Origin: Spirochaetia bacterium
GTDB lineage: Bacteria; Spirochaetota; Spirochaetia; B11-G9
NCBI GenBank assembly: GCA_027859095.1
Contig: JAQIBN010000100.1
Location: forward strand, 1 to 36,395
Direction: 5' to 3'
DNA length: 36,395 nucleotides
Shown here: positions 8,370-15,980 of the stretch, one piece after another
Layout of the letters: each line of letters starts with the position of its first letter
How positions within the stretch are numbered: the stretch's first letter is position 1
Made by a program: the position numbers and the translations under genes
Notes under the pieces: model-generated
Seen by the model: the letters and a program-made list of their open reading frames with translations, nothing else
What the model was told of the DNA's origin: nothing
The model's database searches: none

Positions 8370-8591
8370 TCACTTTGAAGTCATTACAAAAACACCATCC
8401 CAGTCTTCTGGAGGAGGATTATCAATATAGTGCTTACACCTGGCATAATAAACTTGCGAAGGTCCGTCTTCAGAATCTATTTTAAGAGCATCTGCGAATA
8501 ACTGTCTTGCTCCATTAAAATCTGAAAGTTTATATTTTTTCCTTCCCTGGGCAAATATTTCAAGTACTTTCTTTTTATCTTCACTTAGCAT
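8370..8591 (-). CDS. Single-TPR mini-protein paired with response regulator
   Basis: A 73-residue protein with one TPR hairpin (YKLSDFNGARQLFADALKID). The tail YYARCKHYIDNPPPEDWDGV resembles, from my memory of the family, the C-terminal module of some bacterial adenylate/guanylate cyclase and signalling proteins. Here it is a free-standing gene whose ATG is 2 nt past the stop of the response-regulator gene, so the two are almost certainly translationally coupled and may act together. No catalytic domain, signal peptide or membrane segment. Function beyond a protein-binding module is unknown. Confidence 0.75.
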   Translation of the reverse strand: MLSEDKKKVLEIFAQGRKKYKLSDFNGARQLFADALKIDSEDGPSQVYYARCKHYIDNPPPEDWDGVFVMTSK

Positions 8592-8593
8592 GA

Positions 8594-9319
8594 CTATTCT
8601 CCATCAGAATCCTCAGGTTTCACAAAATGTTTATGAATTCTTTGATCCAGTTCCTTTAAAAAATTACCATTTCGATTAGACTCAATCTCATTATCAGTTA
8701 ACCTTGAAATTTCTTCCTTAAACTCATCCAGAGATATAATAGCTTTTTCTGCCTCTGTAGATACAAAACTACAAAAATCAGCAGTTGAATCATCCATGGC
8801 CACATCTGGTGTAGACCTTGATATAATTTGTTCAAGAGGCTCTCTAAGTTGATTCAGAAAAGATAAAACTGATTCGCTATAAGATTCAATCTGATCAAAT
8901 CTACGTTCTTTCACAAGATTTTGTCGATAAATTTCTCTATTCTTTAAAACAGCTCTAATTCTGGCTATTACTTCAGAAAAATTAAATGGTTTGGTTATGT
9001 AATCATCCACACCCAGCTCAAACCCTTCAATTTTATCTCTGACATCATCCATTGCAGAAAACATAATAATCGATATATCCCTATACTCTGAATATTCAGG
9101 ATCCTGCTTCAGAAGCCGTGTAACCTGCCAACCAGAGAGCTTGGGCATAACATTATCAAGAAGTATTAAATCCGGCTTAAATGTCGTAACCATTTCAAGG
9201 GCAATAATTCCATTTTCTGCTCTAGCTACTTCGAAACCAAGTTTACCTAGCATAACATCAAAAAAATCAAGATTACGAGGTTCATCATCAACAATAAGTA
9301 TTTTTGCTTTTTCTTCCAT
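8594..9319 (-). CDS. Response regulator, REC domain plus helical C-terminus
   Basis: A 241-residue two-component receiver. The REC domain (1-~125) has the acidic pair Asp11/Asp12 (LIVDDEP), phosphoacceptor Asp55 (LILLDNVMP), Ser88 and Lys110 (YITKPFN). The remainder is a predicted all-helical region rich in E, S and R, with no DNA-binding, GGDEF, HD or kinase motif. The output is therefore probably protein-protein, perhaps through the coupled TPR mini-protein. I prefer ATG 9319 over an in-frame TTG at 9322. The predicted promoter's -10 ends only 6 nt before this ATG, so the mRNA may be leaderless. No histidine kinase is encoded nearby. Confidence 0.9.
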   Translation of the reverse strand: MEEKAKILIVDDEPRNLDFFDVMLGKLGFEVARAENGIIALEMVTTFKPDLILLDNVMPKLSGWQVTRLLKQDPEYSEYRDISIIMFSAMDDVRDKIEGFELGVDDYITKPFNFSEVIARIRAVLKNREIYRQNLVKERRFDQIESYSESVLSFLNQLREPLEQIISRSTPDVAMDDSTADFCSFVSTEAEKAIISLDEFKEEISRLTDNEIESNRNGNFLKELDQRIHKHFVKPEDSDGE

Positions 9320-9325
9320 CAATCT

Positions 9326-9354
9326 ATAATCCTATACTTAAGAGCTCTTGTCAA
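9326..9354 (-). promoter_or_regulatory. Predicted promoter of response-regulator gene with palindromic spacer
   Basis: Minus-strand TTGACA (9349-9354) and GATTAT (9326-9331) are 17 nt apart. The spacer side next to the -35 holds a perfect 10-bp palindrome, AAGAGCTCTT (9340-9349), that could be an operator. Transcription would start about at the ATG. Confidence 0.45.
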
Positions 9355-9373
9355 TTCTAAAATAAGTCTACAA

Positions 9374-11017
9374 CTATTTATTGAGTTGTAAACGTATATA
9401 TATTAATTTAAGTAAGCCCAATAGGATAAAAACAGCAGCTATAAAAATTGAAGCATAGGCAAACCAATCACCAAAAGCTGTGTAGATTGTTGATCTTTCT
9501 GTATAAACCGGAACATCACCTACTAAAAAGTCAGCAGTAAAGGGTTCCAGAATAGAAATGATTCTACCATCAGGATCAATAATTCCAGTCATACCAGAAT
9601 TAGCAGATCTAATAAGACTTCTACGATTCTCTATAGCTCTGAAAACAGCTATACCCAAATGCTGCATCTGAGACGACAAAGCTCCGGACCAGGAGTCGTT
9701 TGTTAAATTTACAATAACTTCAGCACCTTTATTTACGAAATTTCTGGATAAATACCCAAAAGCATCTTCAAAGCAAATTGGAGTTGAAAATTTTACACCT
9801 GCAGCATCAAAAACAGTGTACTCATTTCCTTTCTCCCAAAAATGATAGTCATTATCAACCAGTATTTTATAAATTCCAGGTAATGATTCTTTATAGGGGA
9901 AGTTTTCTGTAAATGGAACAAGATGAACCTTTCTATAAGTGTCCCTAAGCTCACCACCCTCATAGAGCAATACAGCATTATAATCCACTCTATTATAGGA
10001 TCCATCGGATAATACTGGAGGAAGCTGTTTATCCTTCAACTGGCCATCATCATTTCCAAATAGATAAGGCACATTTTGCGTAGAGAGAAACTCTTTCAAA
10101 TCATTAACAAGGGCAAAACGGTCTTTATCCGTTCTATATCTGCTATGCCAGTCTAGTCCAGGAACAAACGCCGTCTCGGACCAGATTACAATATCAGGAT
10201 TTTGTTTTACAGCTTCCAGACTTAAATCAAGCAGTAACTTAAAATTACGTTCATAGGTTCGGAGTCCACCCTTCCATGAATCAGCATTGTGCTGTATTAA
10301 GGCAACACGCCACTGTGGAGACTCTGAATAGTCTGTCATAACTAAAAAACCGAATAATAAATTTAAAATTACCAATCCACCATAGATATAGCTGTCTACA
10401 CGATGTTTCCTAAAAAATTCAGCAAATTGTGTCCATCCCTTTTTTAGTCCATTCCCAAGAAAAGCAGAAGGTAAAATAACAAGAAAAGATACTCCCCAAA
10501 CACCTGTAACAGAAGCTACTTGTATAAAAGGTAACACAGTAGACATACTGTAACCAATTATCCCATAGGAATAACCTAAAAAACCCTTTGTACGTAGATA
10601 TTCATACCCAATCCAGCACAAAGCCTGAATCAAATAACCATATTTAGGAAAAAGTTTATCTACAAGTTTTAAAACAGGAAAAAGAAAAACAAAATAGGTT
10701 GCATAAATAGTAGGAACAATTATTATTGCTAAAGGATGAAAAGTAGAAAGCCAGTAATTAAATATACCATAAGTAATAAATCCATAAAATGCACCATATG
10801 GTACTATAGCTTTCCAACTACTTGTATGAACAACTATAAATACAGGAATTATTGAAATAAATGCTAAAGGGGCAATCCCCCATTCAGAAATCATACTAGG
10901 AAAGGCCAGAGAAAATAATACTGAAGACAAGCTAAGCAACAGTAGTTCCACTGTTGCCTTTCTTAGAAATATTCTAATATTATCTTTTTTTATATTAGTG
11001 CCAGAGAATAAAAACAT
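9374..11017 (-). CDS. lnt: Apolipoprotein N-acyltransferase (second of two)
   Basis: A 547-residue Lnt paralogue. The N-terminal half has about seven hydrophobic segments, then a nitrilase-like periplasmic domain and a last membrane helix (IFIAAVFILLGLLKLIYI). The triad is complete: Glu281 in VIWSETAF, Lys363 in YRKVHLVPF and Cys415 in TPICFEDAF. It shares with the 2971-4521 copy the motifs (H/Q)xADSW, NDSW and a C-terminal YTxxGDWF, so the two are true paralogues, but about half of the other positions differ. The start is 3 nt after the hup stop, with only a weak ribosome site. It sits in an rpsT-hup-lnt unit. Which of the two is the housekeeping enzyme cannot be told from sequence; linkage to rpsT/hup favours this one. 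Confidence 0.93.
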   Translation of the reverse strand: MFLFSGTNIKKDNIRIFLRKATVELLLLSLSSVLFSLAFPSMISEWGIAPLAFISIIPVFIVVHTSSWKAIVPYGAFYGFITYGIFNYWLSTFHPLAIIIVPTIYATYFVFLFPVLKLVDKLFPKYGYLIQALCWIGYEYLRTKGFLGYSYGIIGYSMSTVLPFIQVASVTGVWGVSFLVILPSAFLGNGLKKGWTQFAEFFRKHRVDSYIYGGLVILNLLFGFLVMTDYSESPQWRVALIQHNADSWKGGLRTYERNFKLLLDLSLEAVKQNPDIVIWSETAFVPGLDWHSRYRTDKDRFALVNDLKEFLSTQNVPYLFGNDDGQLKDKQLPPVLSDGSYNRVDYNAVLLYEGGELRDTYRKVHLVPFTENFPYKESLPGIYKILVDNDYHFWEKGNEYTVFDAAGVKFSTPICFEDAFGYLSRNFVNKGAEVIVNLTNDSWSGALSSQMQHLGIAVFRAIENRRSLIRSANSGMTGIIDPDGRIISILEPFTADFLVGDVPVYTERSTIYTAFGDWFAYASIFIAAVFILLGLLKLIYIRLQLNK

Positions 11018-11020
11018 TAC

Positions 11021-11326
11021 CTAACTTCTAAGATCCCAGGCAATTTTTTTTAACTTCTTTCCGGGTCTGAATACAGCAACTCCATGAGTCTCAACAGGTA
11101 TAATTTCACCTGTTCTGGGATTACGCGCTTTTTCACGACCCTTACGGGTTCGAATTTCAAAAGTACCAAATCCCCGAAGTTCAATAACCTGATCAGAACT
11201 CAAAGCATCTTTTAGATGGTCAAACAGATTATCAATAACTTTATGAATATCTGCACGGTCTACGTCCAGCTCTTCATAGATATTATCAATAATTTCTGCT
11301 TTTGTAATTTTGCTGTTTGATCCCAT
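11021..11326 (-). CDS. hup: HU/IHF-family DNA-binding protein
   Basis: A 101-residue nucleoid protein of the HU/IHF family that binds and bends DNA as a dimer. The fold is intact: N-terminal helices (TKAEIIDNIYEELDVDRADI), the GFGTFEIRTRKGREKARNP strand and the RNPRTGEIIPV beta-arm that inserts into the minor groove. The C-terminus (FRPGKKLKKIAW) is typical. The N-terminal extension MGSNSK is slightly longer than the common HU start. AGGT lies 7 nt before the ATG. The gene is between rpsT (20-nt gap) and lnt (3-nt gap). Confidence 0.95.
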   Translation of the reverse strand: MGSNSKITKAEIIDNIYEELDVDRADIHKVIDNLFDHLKDALSSDQVIELRGFGTFEIRTRKGREKARNPRTGEIIPVETHGVAVFRPGKKLKKIAWDLRS

Positions 11327-11346
11327 TATTTTACCTGTATATCTAT

Positions 11347-11613
11347 CTAAGCGTTCATGGAATTTAAAACTTTGCGTAGTCTTGATTTTTTTCTAGCTAC
11401 AGTTTTTTTATGAAATAAACCTTTTCCAACAGAAGTATCAAGTAACTTTACTATATCAGTAAACTCAGAACCAGCTGTTTCCTTATTATTATCTTTAACT
11501 GCAGCTAAAAAACGTTTTTTTGCAGTTAGAATTGTGCTTTTTGACATTCTATTCCTAAGTCTTCTCGTTTCACTTTGTCTATACCTTTTTGCGGCTTGAT
11601 CTGTCTTTATCAT
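11347..11613 (-). CDS. rpsT: 30S ribosomal protein S20
   Basis: Small-subunit protein S20, 88 residues, strongly basic and all-helical. Characteristic segments are AAKRYRQSETRRLRNRMSKS near the N-terminus and KGLFHKKTVARKKSRLRKVL near the C-terminus. I take ATG 11613 (product starting MIKTDQAAKRYRQS) because GGAGG lies 4 nt upstream. An in-frame ATG at 11637 would add eight residues and bury that site. First gene of the rpsT-hup-lnt unit. Confidence 0.95.
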   Translation of the reverse strand: MIKTDQAAKRYRQSETRRLRNRMSKSTILTAKKRFLAAVKDNNKETAGSEFTDIVKLLDTSVGKGLFHKKTVARKKSRLRKVLNSMNA

Positions 11614-11654
11614 GTATCCTCCTGGAACAATTTTCAATTTAGTAACAATTCAGC

Positions 11655-11683
11655 AAAATATCAAAATTACTGCTGCCTGTCAA
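11655..11683 (-). promoter_or_regulatory. Strong predicted promoter of rpsT-hup-lnt
   Basis: Perfect -35 TTGACA (11678-11683) and -10 TATTTT (11655-11660) with a 17-nt spacer on the minus strand. The -10 lies about 40 nt upstream of the rpsT start. Confidence 0.7.
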
Positions 11684-11713
11684 GATATGTCTTACCAATT
11701 CAGGAATAATATG

Positions 11714-11762
11714 GGCTGGTCGTTCGCAAGCTCACTGCTCGCCCATGCATCCCTGGGCGTTC
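11714..11762 (+). repeat. Dispersed palindromic repeat, copy A
   Basis: A 49-nt block beginning GGCTGGTCG, with core TGCTCGCCCATGCATCC and ending GGGCGTTC. GCCCA (11741-11745) pairs with TGGGC (11754-11758) over an 8-nt loop. It shares its layout with copy B (11816-11864) and the minus-strand copy C at 4772-4818. GC content is far above the surroundings. Confidence 0.7.
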
Positions 11763-11804
11763 CCCCGTCGTAGGAGCGCAATAAATTGCACCCCTACGAC
11801 GGGG
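11763..11804. repeat. 42-nt perfect-armed hairpin repeat
   Basis: CCCCGTCGTAGG (11763-11774) and CCTACGACGGGG (11793-11804) are perfect 12-bp arms. Inside, GCAAT (11778-11782) pairs with ATTGC (11785-11789). The core CGTAGG-N18-CCTACG has the same size and interior layout as the element at 4504-4533. No gene in the neighbourhood explains it; REP/MITE-like by appearance. Confidence 0.75.
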
Positions 11805-11805
11805 T

Positions 11806-11821
11806 CAGGCTTTCGGGCCTG
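11806..11821. repeat. Small hairpin between repeat elements
   Basis: CAGGC (11806-11810) pairs with GCCTG (11817-11821) over a TTTCGG loop. It bridges the 42-nt hairpin and copy B, so the whole block 11714-11864 is one composite structured element. Confidence 0.5.
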
Positions 11822-11864
11822 GTCGCAACTCCGTTGCTGCTCGGCTATGCATCCTTAGGGGTTC
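11816..11864 (+). repeat. Dispersed palindromic repeat, copy B
   Basis: A 49-nt block with the same plan as copy A: CTGGTCGC, then GCAAC-TCC-GTTGC, core TGCTCGGCTATGCATCC and an AGGGGTTC end. The 5-bp stem here corresponds to the GCCAAC/GTTGGC stem of copy C with different bases, which suggests the stem itself is maintained. Confidence 0.7.
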
Positions 11865-11942
11865 CGTCGGTTGTTTCCATAATTCTCTCAAACTCTAAAA
11901 TAACAGGCTTATAAGCCATGTATTCATTATAAATACTAAACT

Positions 11943-12725
11943 TCATTTATCTACAATTGATTGAACATCACTTTTACCTTTATTAGCACCTACTGGACGA
12001 TTTACTTGTTCTGGAAATTCTGGATTTTCAATACTTCCATAACTCTCTCGCAATGGTTTATCTGACATATAAGTAAACCATTTATCAACTTTGGAAAGCC
12101 ATTTATCATATTTTTCTTTATCCATTTTCTCTGGAAGCAGAAATTTAAATTCTTTAATGATTTCACTTGAGTTTTCGGTTTGCTGTCCAGGAAATCGTCC
12201 GGCCTGACTTTGTTCGAGTGGATTTGGATATAAATGAGGGTATTCTTCTTGAAGCTCTGGGAATATTTCTCCTTTAAATAATTCTGTAATCCCCAAATCT
12301 ACCGCATCTGAATAATCTACATTTGTAAGAAAAAGATGCTGATTCAAATTTGAATACTCTTCAAAATTATCAATACCTATTTCTACACAAAAGTAATAAT
12401 CTGGTCCATAATCAAAACCTAATTTAACTCTATTTTGGTAATCAATAATAGTCTGATATCCACTGGAATTAAAAACATACCATGCATTATCAGTTACCAG
12501 AAGTAATTTAATATTTTGTGGAATTGTTTTTTCGTTCATAGAGCCATATCGATATAAACTATTTATTTTATTATTTTTTATTATGTTTTCAAAATCCTCA
12601 ATATTTTCTATCTCAATTGATTTATCATTTGAATATTCAGAAACATAGATATAAGAAACACCCATACCAGAAACAATACTATTAACAAGAAAACAAAGCA
12701 AAAAGATAAACTGTACTTTCTTCAT
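11943..12725 (-). CDS. Secreted hypothetical protein (260 aa)
   Basis: Unrecognised. The product starts MKKVQFIFLLCFLVNSIVSG, a clear signal peptide, so it should be exported to the periplasm or beyond. There is no lipobox. The mature part is acidic, rich in N, D, E and Y, without internal membrane segments. A YPHLYPNPLEQSQAGRFPGQ stretch near residue 165 looks like a flexible linker, followed by a helical, lysine-rich segment. GAAGAG lies about 5 nt before the ATG. It lies directly downstream of a decayed transglutaminase-like gene and upstream (relative to rpsT) of the composite repeat block, in what looks like an accessory patch. No function is proposed. Confidence 0.65.
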   Translation of the reverse strand: MKKVQFIFLLCFLVNSIVSGMGVSYIYVSEYSNDKSIEIENIEDFENIIKNNKINSLYRYGSMNEKTIPQNIKLLLVTDNAWYVFNSSGYQTIIDYQNRVKLGFDYGPDYYFCVEIGIDNFEEYSNLNQHLFLTNVDYSDAVDLGITELFKGEIFPELQEEYPHLYPNPLEQSQAGRFPGQQTENSSEIIKEFKFLLPEKMDKEKYDKWLSKVDKWFTYMSDKPLRESYGSIENPEFPEQVNRPVGANKGKSDVQSIVDK

Positions 12726-12809
12726 ATATACTCTTCGTTTTGTAGTATATCCTAAATATTAATAATATCAGTAAATTTATTTCAATTGTTTATACAGATA
12801 TTATTACTG

Positions 12810-13970
12810 TCACTCTGCATAATATTGAACAATAGCCTGATATTGCCCGGATTTTTCTTTCTTAAAATAATTCCAATCAGAATTCATGATAATTGCAAAA
12901 TAATTGTAATCTATTGACGAAAGCTTAAAATTGACAATGCTTCCTGCCTTGATGTCCTTTGACACGGTCCCAGAATTTGTGTATTTCTTAATGTCATATA
13001 TGAACCAAAGCTTCTGGGTAATCTATATGTTGTATTAAAGGTTCAGAAGCCTGAAGATTGAAGCTTAAGACACTTTTTTGATAATAGATATCATCTAAAT
13101 CCTTAAATAAATTAGAGACTATACTGATTCTTCGAGTATCAAACTGATCTTCTTTATAGTAATAGCTGTTATTCTCTTCAATTATTCTATCTATTTCTGA
13201 AAGGTAATAATTTTCAAATTGAGATATATTAATTTTAGTAGGAAAATTATATTCTGTAGAAAGTCTCGCATATCTATTTCCATAATATTCGTTTCTATCA
13301 GGTGGAGAAAAGTACATTATATATTTTTAGTCAATTACGGATAATAAAACTGATAATTGTTTTCTTCAGGTAGATGACTAAATAGATTATCCCGTGAATT
13401 AATAAAAATATAATCGGTTGAATACTCTTTGATATAGGTCTCCCCATCTACATAGCTGGCATCCCAGGTACAATCGACTAAGTACCACTTACTAATAATT
13501 TTTATTCCGTTCCATGCATGATCCCCCTCCCCGGAAAGCTCTCCTCTATATCCAAAGCCTTTGGAATATCCACTAGTAGTAATAACTTCATACCCGGCTA
13601 TATTACACAAGGTTCTAAATAATTCAGAATAGGCATATAGTTGTCAGGATCTGAAAAAAACATTATCTTGTGTCGATTCTGTTATTAATCTGACAGAAGC
13701 ATCCATTTTATTATTTTTGTATTTATTAACACAAGAATCGTTATTTGTATAAATTTCCAAATACTTTGTTGCTATTCTTGCTTGCCCCGGATCAATCAGA
13801 GTTTTTTTTTCAACCGCATATTCATAAAGCTTTTCACAATTACCATTATCTATCGCTGCTGCTATTTCTGATTCTATTCTTGATTTCTTTAATTCATTAT
13901 AATATTCTTGGACAGCGGTAATATCAACTGAATTCTCTAATTTTTCAGTATTATCAAGAATTGGTTCCAT
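12810..13970 (-). pseudogene. Decayed transglutaminase-like (kyphoscoliosis peptidase type) gene
   Basis: Four minus-strand segments line up as one broken gene. Segment 1 (13970-13647) ends FFRS at TGA 13644-13646. The same frame continues QLYAYSELFRTLCNIAGYEV and on to HAWNGIKIISKWYLVDCTWD, HLPEENNYQFYYP, a transglutaminase-like core with its His and Asp. It stops at TAA 13335. One base out of frame, with a TAA in between, comes VID-stop-KYIMYFSPPDRNEYY to 12994. Back in the first frame my translation reads YDIKKYTNSGTVSKDIKAGS down to VQYYAE and stops at 12810. So there is one nonsense codon, two frame changes and a further stop. The TGA lies near or at the place of the family's catalytic Cys. 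Assembly error is an alternative for single lesions. Confidence 0.7.
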
Positions 13971-13987
13971 ATACTTTTCATAATTTA

Positions 13988-14026
13988 CCCACCTTTTTAT
14001 TTTATATATCTATAATTGAAGGTGGG
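13988..14026 (-). promoter_or_regulatory. Inverted repeat at the 5' end of the decayed gene
   Basis: CCCACCTT (13988-13995) and AAGGTGGG (14019-14026) are perfect 8-nt arms separated by 23 nt. On the minus strand the 3' arm AAGGTGGG would be the ribosome site of a following ATG, so folding could mask it. It also lies between two genes and could be a weak terminator without a T-run. Confidence 0.35.
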
Positions 14027-14042
14027 CAAAAGTAACTATTTT

Positions 14043-14429
14043 TTATCCTATAATAATGTTTCCTGCTGATACAAATGGTCCTGAGGCGACAAGTTTTTTA
14101 TTTCTTGGGTCAACTTTCATATTCAATCCCTCTAAAGTACGAGCACCAAGCAGAAGGAGATCTCCTTTTTGAGCAAAAACGACTTCATCAGTTGTAATTT
14201 CTTTATCAACCTGAATTACAGCAAATCCTATAGATCGCGTTATTACCGCACCATTTGCCATTCTAAATTGCACATCTTTCTTTTCAGGTTCAATTCCAAT
14301 TCTCTCCAGGGTTTTCTGACCTATCCAGGTAAGTTCACTGCCAGTATCTACCATTATTTTGGATATTCGGGCAGATCTACTTCTTTCCTGCTGATTAGTA
14401 ATCAAACATCCCACATTAAATAATCCCAT
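14043..14429 (-). CDS. Retropepsin-like aspartic protease (clan AA)
   Basis: A 128-residue single-domain aspartic protease of the retroviral type. Asp28 lies in the VDTGSELTWI active-site motif. The second hallmark, a hydrophobic-glycine turn, is LLLLGARTLEGL near residue 95. Such enzymes act as homodimers, each chain giving one Asp. No signal peptide or membrane helix is seen, so it is probably cytoplasmic. GAGG lies about 11 nt before the ATG. It is the first gene downstream of a strong promoter and the decayed transglutaminase-like gene follows it, so this unit carried two different peptidase-type folds. Substrate unknown. Confidence 0.8.
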   Translation of the reverse strand: MGLFNVGCLITNQQERSRSARISKIMVDTGSELTWIGQKTLERIGIEPEKKDVQFRMANGAVITRSIGFAVIQVDKEITTDEVVFAQKGDLLLLGARTLEGLNMKVDPRNKKLVASGPFVSAGNIIIG

Positions 14430-14468
14430 AATAGATATACCTCTATAATTTCAAAAGTTCCTGTCTAT

Positions 14469-14497
14469 AGTATAATCCTTGATTATTGTTTTTTCAA
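14469..14497 (-). promoter_or_regulatory. Predicted promoter of the aspartic-protease gene
   Basis: Minus-strand TTGAAA (14492-14497), 17-nt spacer, TATACT (14469-14474). It lies between the PSP1 gene end and the protease start, so the accessory patch has its own promoter. Confidence 0.65.
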
Positions 14498-14532
14498 TGC
14501 TCACTCTTTAAAAGCAAAAACCCCTCACTAAT

Positions 14533-15465
14533 TTAGCTTTTCTCCTGAGTATCAAAATAAGCTTTTGAAATTGACCATTTACCAGATTCCTTCTTTGATA
14601 AATATTCTAAAGGAACTGTATAAAATCTTCCATCTGTTGAAACAATGGAAACTTTTTGGGTGATAACATTATTATCAAGAACCTTGAACTGATCTTCTTC
14701 AAAGAAAACCCTGCTACCATCTGAGGGGTACTTATGTTTTTCTTCCAGATAAAAATCATATTCATATGATAAGCAGCATAATAAACGACCACAAGGACCA
14801 GATATCTTCATAGAATTTAAAGAAAGATTCTGTTCCTTAGCCATTTTAATAGAAACAGGTTTAAGTTTATCTGTAACTCCATTACAACAATAGTTCCTTC
14901 CACAGACTGCAAGGCCACCTAGAACCCTGGACTCATCCCTAACACCAATTTGCCTTAACTCTATCCGCATTTTAAAAATAGACACAAGATTTTTAACCAG
15001 ATCTCTAAAATCCACTCTGGATTCAGCTGTAAAGAAAAAAAGTATTTTTGACTCCTCCAACAGATAGTGTGATGATATTAGCTTCATATCCAGATTATGT
15101 TCAATTATTTTTAACTTACAGAGTTTTAAAGCCTCTTTTTCCCTTACAAGATTATTCTCATACCTTGAAATATCTTTCTCATCTGCAATTCGAATTATAT
15201 CTTCAATTTTATCTTTTTCAGATTTACAAATACACTTTACTGGTCCCAGAACAATTGCAAGATCCTTACCATATCTTGAATTTATTAGAATAAAATCGCC
15301 TCTCTTTACATAACCAGCTGACTCCATTCTGCAGACCTGCGTTTCACTGGAATGTAAAATTTTAACGGTACAGTAATAGGATTCATTATCTCCACAACTT
15401 ATATCAGAACATAAACCAGTATTAACTGGTTCTTCGATTTGCTGATTATCTATATTATCACTCAT
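14533..15465 (-). CDS. ricT: PSP1-domain protein, RicT/YaaT type
   Basis: A 310-residue PSP1 C-terminal-domain protein. The signature region is GVRDESRVLGGLAVCGRNYCC, then VSIKMAKEQNLSLNSMKISG and CGRLLCCLSYEYDFY, with the paired-cysteine motifs conserved. In Bacillus RicT (YaaT) joins a Fe-S-bearing complex that affects RNase Y processing and development; the role in spirochaetes is inferred. The N-terminal ~40 residues are acidic and unique. GGAG lies 7 nt before the ATG. The upstream neighbour is a YaaR-family gene (gap 29 nt), the same pair as in Firmicutes, although the holB that lies between them there is absent. Confidence 0.9.
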   Translation of the reverse strand: MSDNIDNQQIEEPVNTGLCSDISCGDNESYYCTVKILHSSETQVCRMESAGYVKRGDFILINSRYGKDLAIVLGPVKCICKSEKDKIEDIIRIADEKDISRYENNLVREKEALKLCKLKIIEHNLDMKLISSHYLLEESKILFFFTAESRVDFRDLVKNLVSIFKMRIELRQIGVRDESRVLGGLAVCGRNYCCNGVTDKLKPVSIKMAKEQNLSLNSMKISGPCGRLLCCLSYEYDFYLEEKHKYPSDGSRVFFEEDQFKVLDNNVITQKVSIVSTDGRFYTVPLEYLSKKESGKWSISKAYFDTQEKS

Positions 15466-15494
15466 TAAAATTCTCCAGAGTTATTTCATGTTGG

Positions 15495-15980
15495 TTATTT
15501 AAGAAGATTAACAATAAGTCCATTAATTTCCTCAATTTTTTCCAGAATATACAGTTTATCTGACTGGTTTTGCAATACTCCTGCAGCCAGCCGTTCAAGA
15601 TTTTCATCTATCACTCTAATTATTGTATATTTTTTTTGTTTTTTCAATGGATTTAAATTTGCCCCTGCATCTGTTTTAGTTTCCAGAGAATTTTTTACAA
15701 TATATTTAAGAAATTTTGAAACTGCACCCTTATAATTCTTAACATTATGCAAGGTAGGAATATCTTTCAAGGCATCTCCGGCCTCATGAATACTATCCAG
15801 TAAATCTTCAAGATCTAAATTTGAGTAATCAATGTCATCAAAACCAACAGATTCATTCTTGTCTATATTTAGAATAGAAGAAAAACTTAATTTTTCAACT
15901 GCACCTTTATTTACTTTCTTTTTCTGTGTACTGGAATTTTTTTTACGAAAAGATTTATCAGCAGCTGAAATTTTTCCCAT
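15495..15980 (-). CDS. YaaR family protein (DUF327)
   Basis: A 161-residue protein that I assign to the YaaR/DUF327 family. The N-terminus is basic and disordered (KSFRKKNSSTQKKKVNKG). The conserved part runs from about residue 55: DLEDLLDSIHEAGDALKDIP, VKNYKGAVSKFLKYIVKNSL and a C-terminal LYILEKIEEINGLIVNLL helix. Biochemical role unknown in general. Its ATG shares one base with the stop of the bactofilin gene (TAATG), so translation is coupled. Adjacency to the PSP1/RicT gene supports the assignment. Confidence 0.8.
   Translation of the reverse strand: MGKISAADKSFRKKNSSTQKKKVNKGAVEKLSFSSILNIDKNESVGFDDIDYSNLDLEDLLDSIHEAGDALKDIPTLHNVKNYKGAVSKFLKYIVKNSLETKTDAGANLNPLKKQKKYTIIRVIDENLERLAAGVLQNQSDKLYILEKIEEINGLIVNLLK

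Noticed and set aside
11700-11900. CRISPR array from the repeated blocks
   Set aside because: Only two copies in this place, with a palindrome rather than unique spacers between them, and no cas genes.
13644-13646. TGA in the transglutaminase-like gene as a definite selenocysteine codon
   Set aside because: Attractive because the position is close to that of a catalytic Cys, but two further frame changes and another stop follow, residues before it (FFRS) do not match the usual GVC, and no good SECIS stem is visible. Listed as decay, with Sec only as an alternative.
14000-14042. Alternative short frame beginning MKSIWNQFLII upstream of the decayed gene
   Set aside because: It has a good ribosome site but runs only 14 codons before a stop; it could be the original start followed by another frame change, but this cannot be shown.
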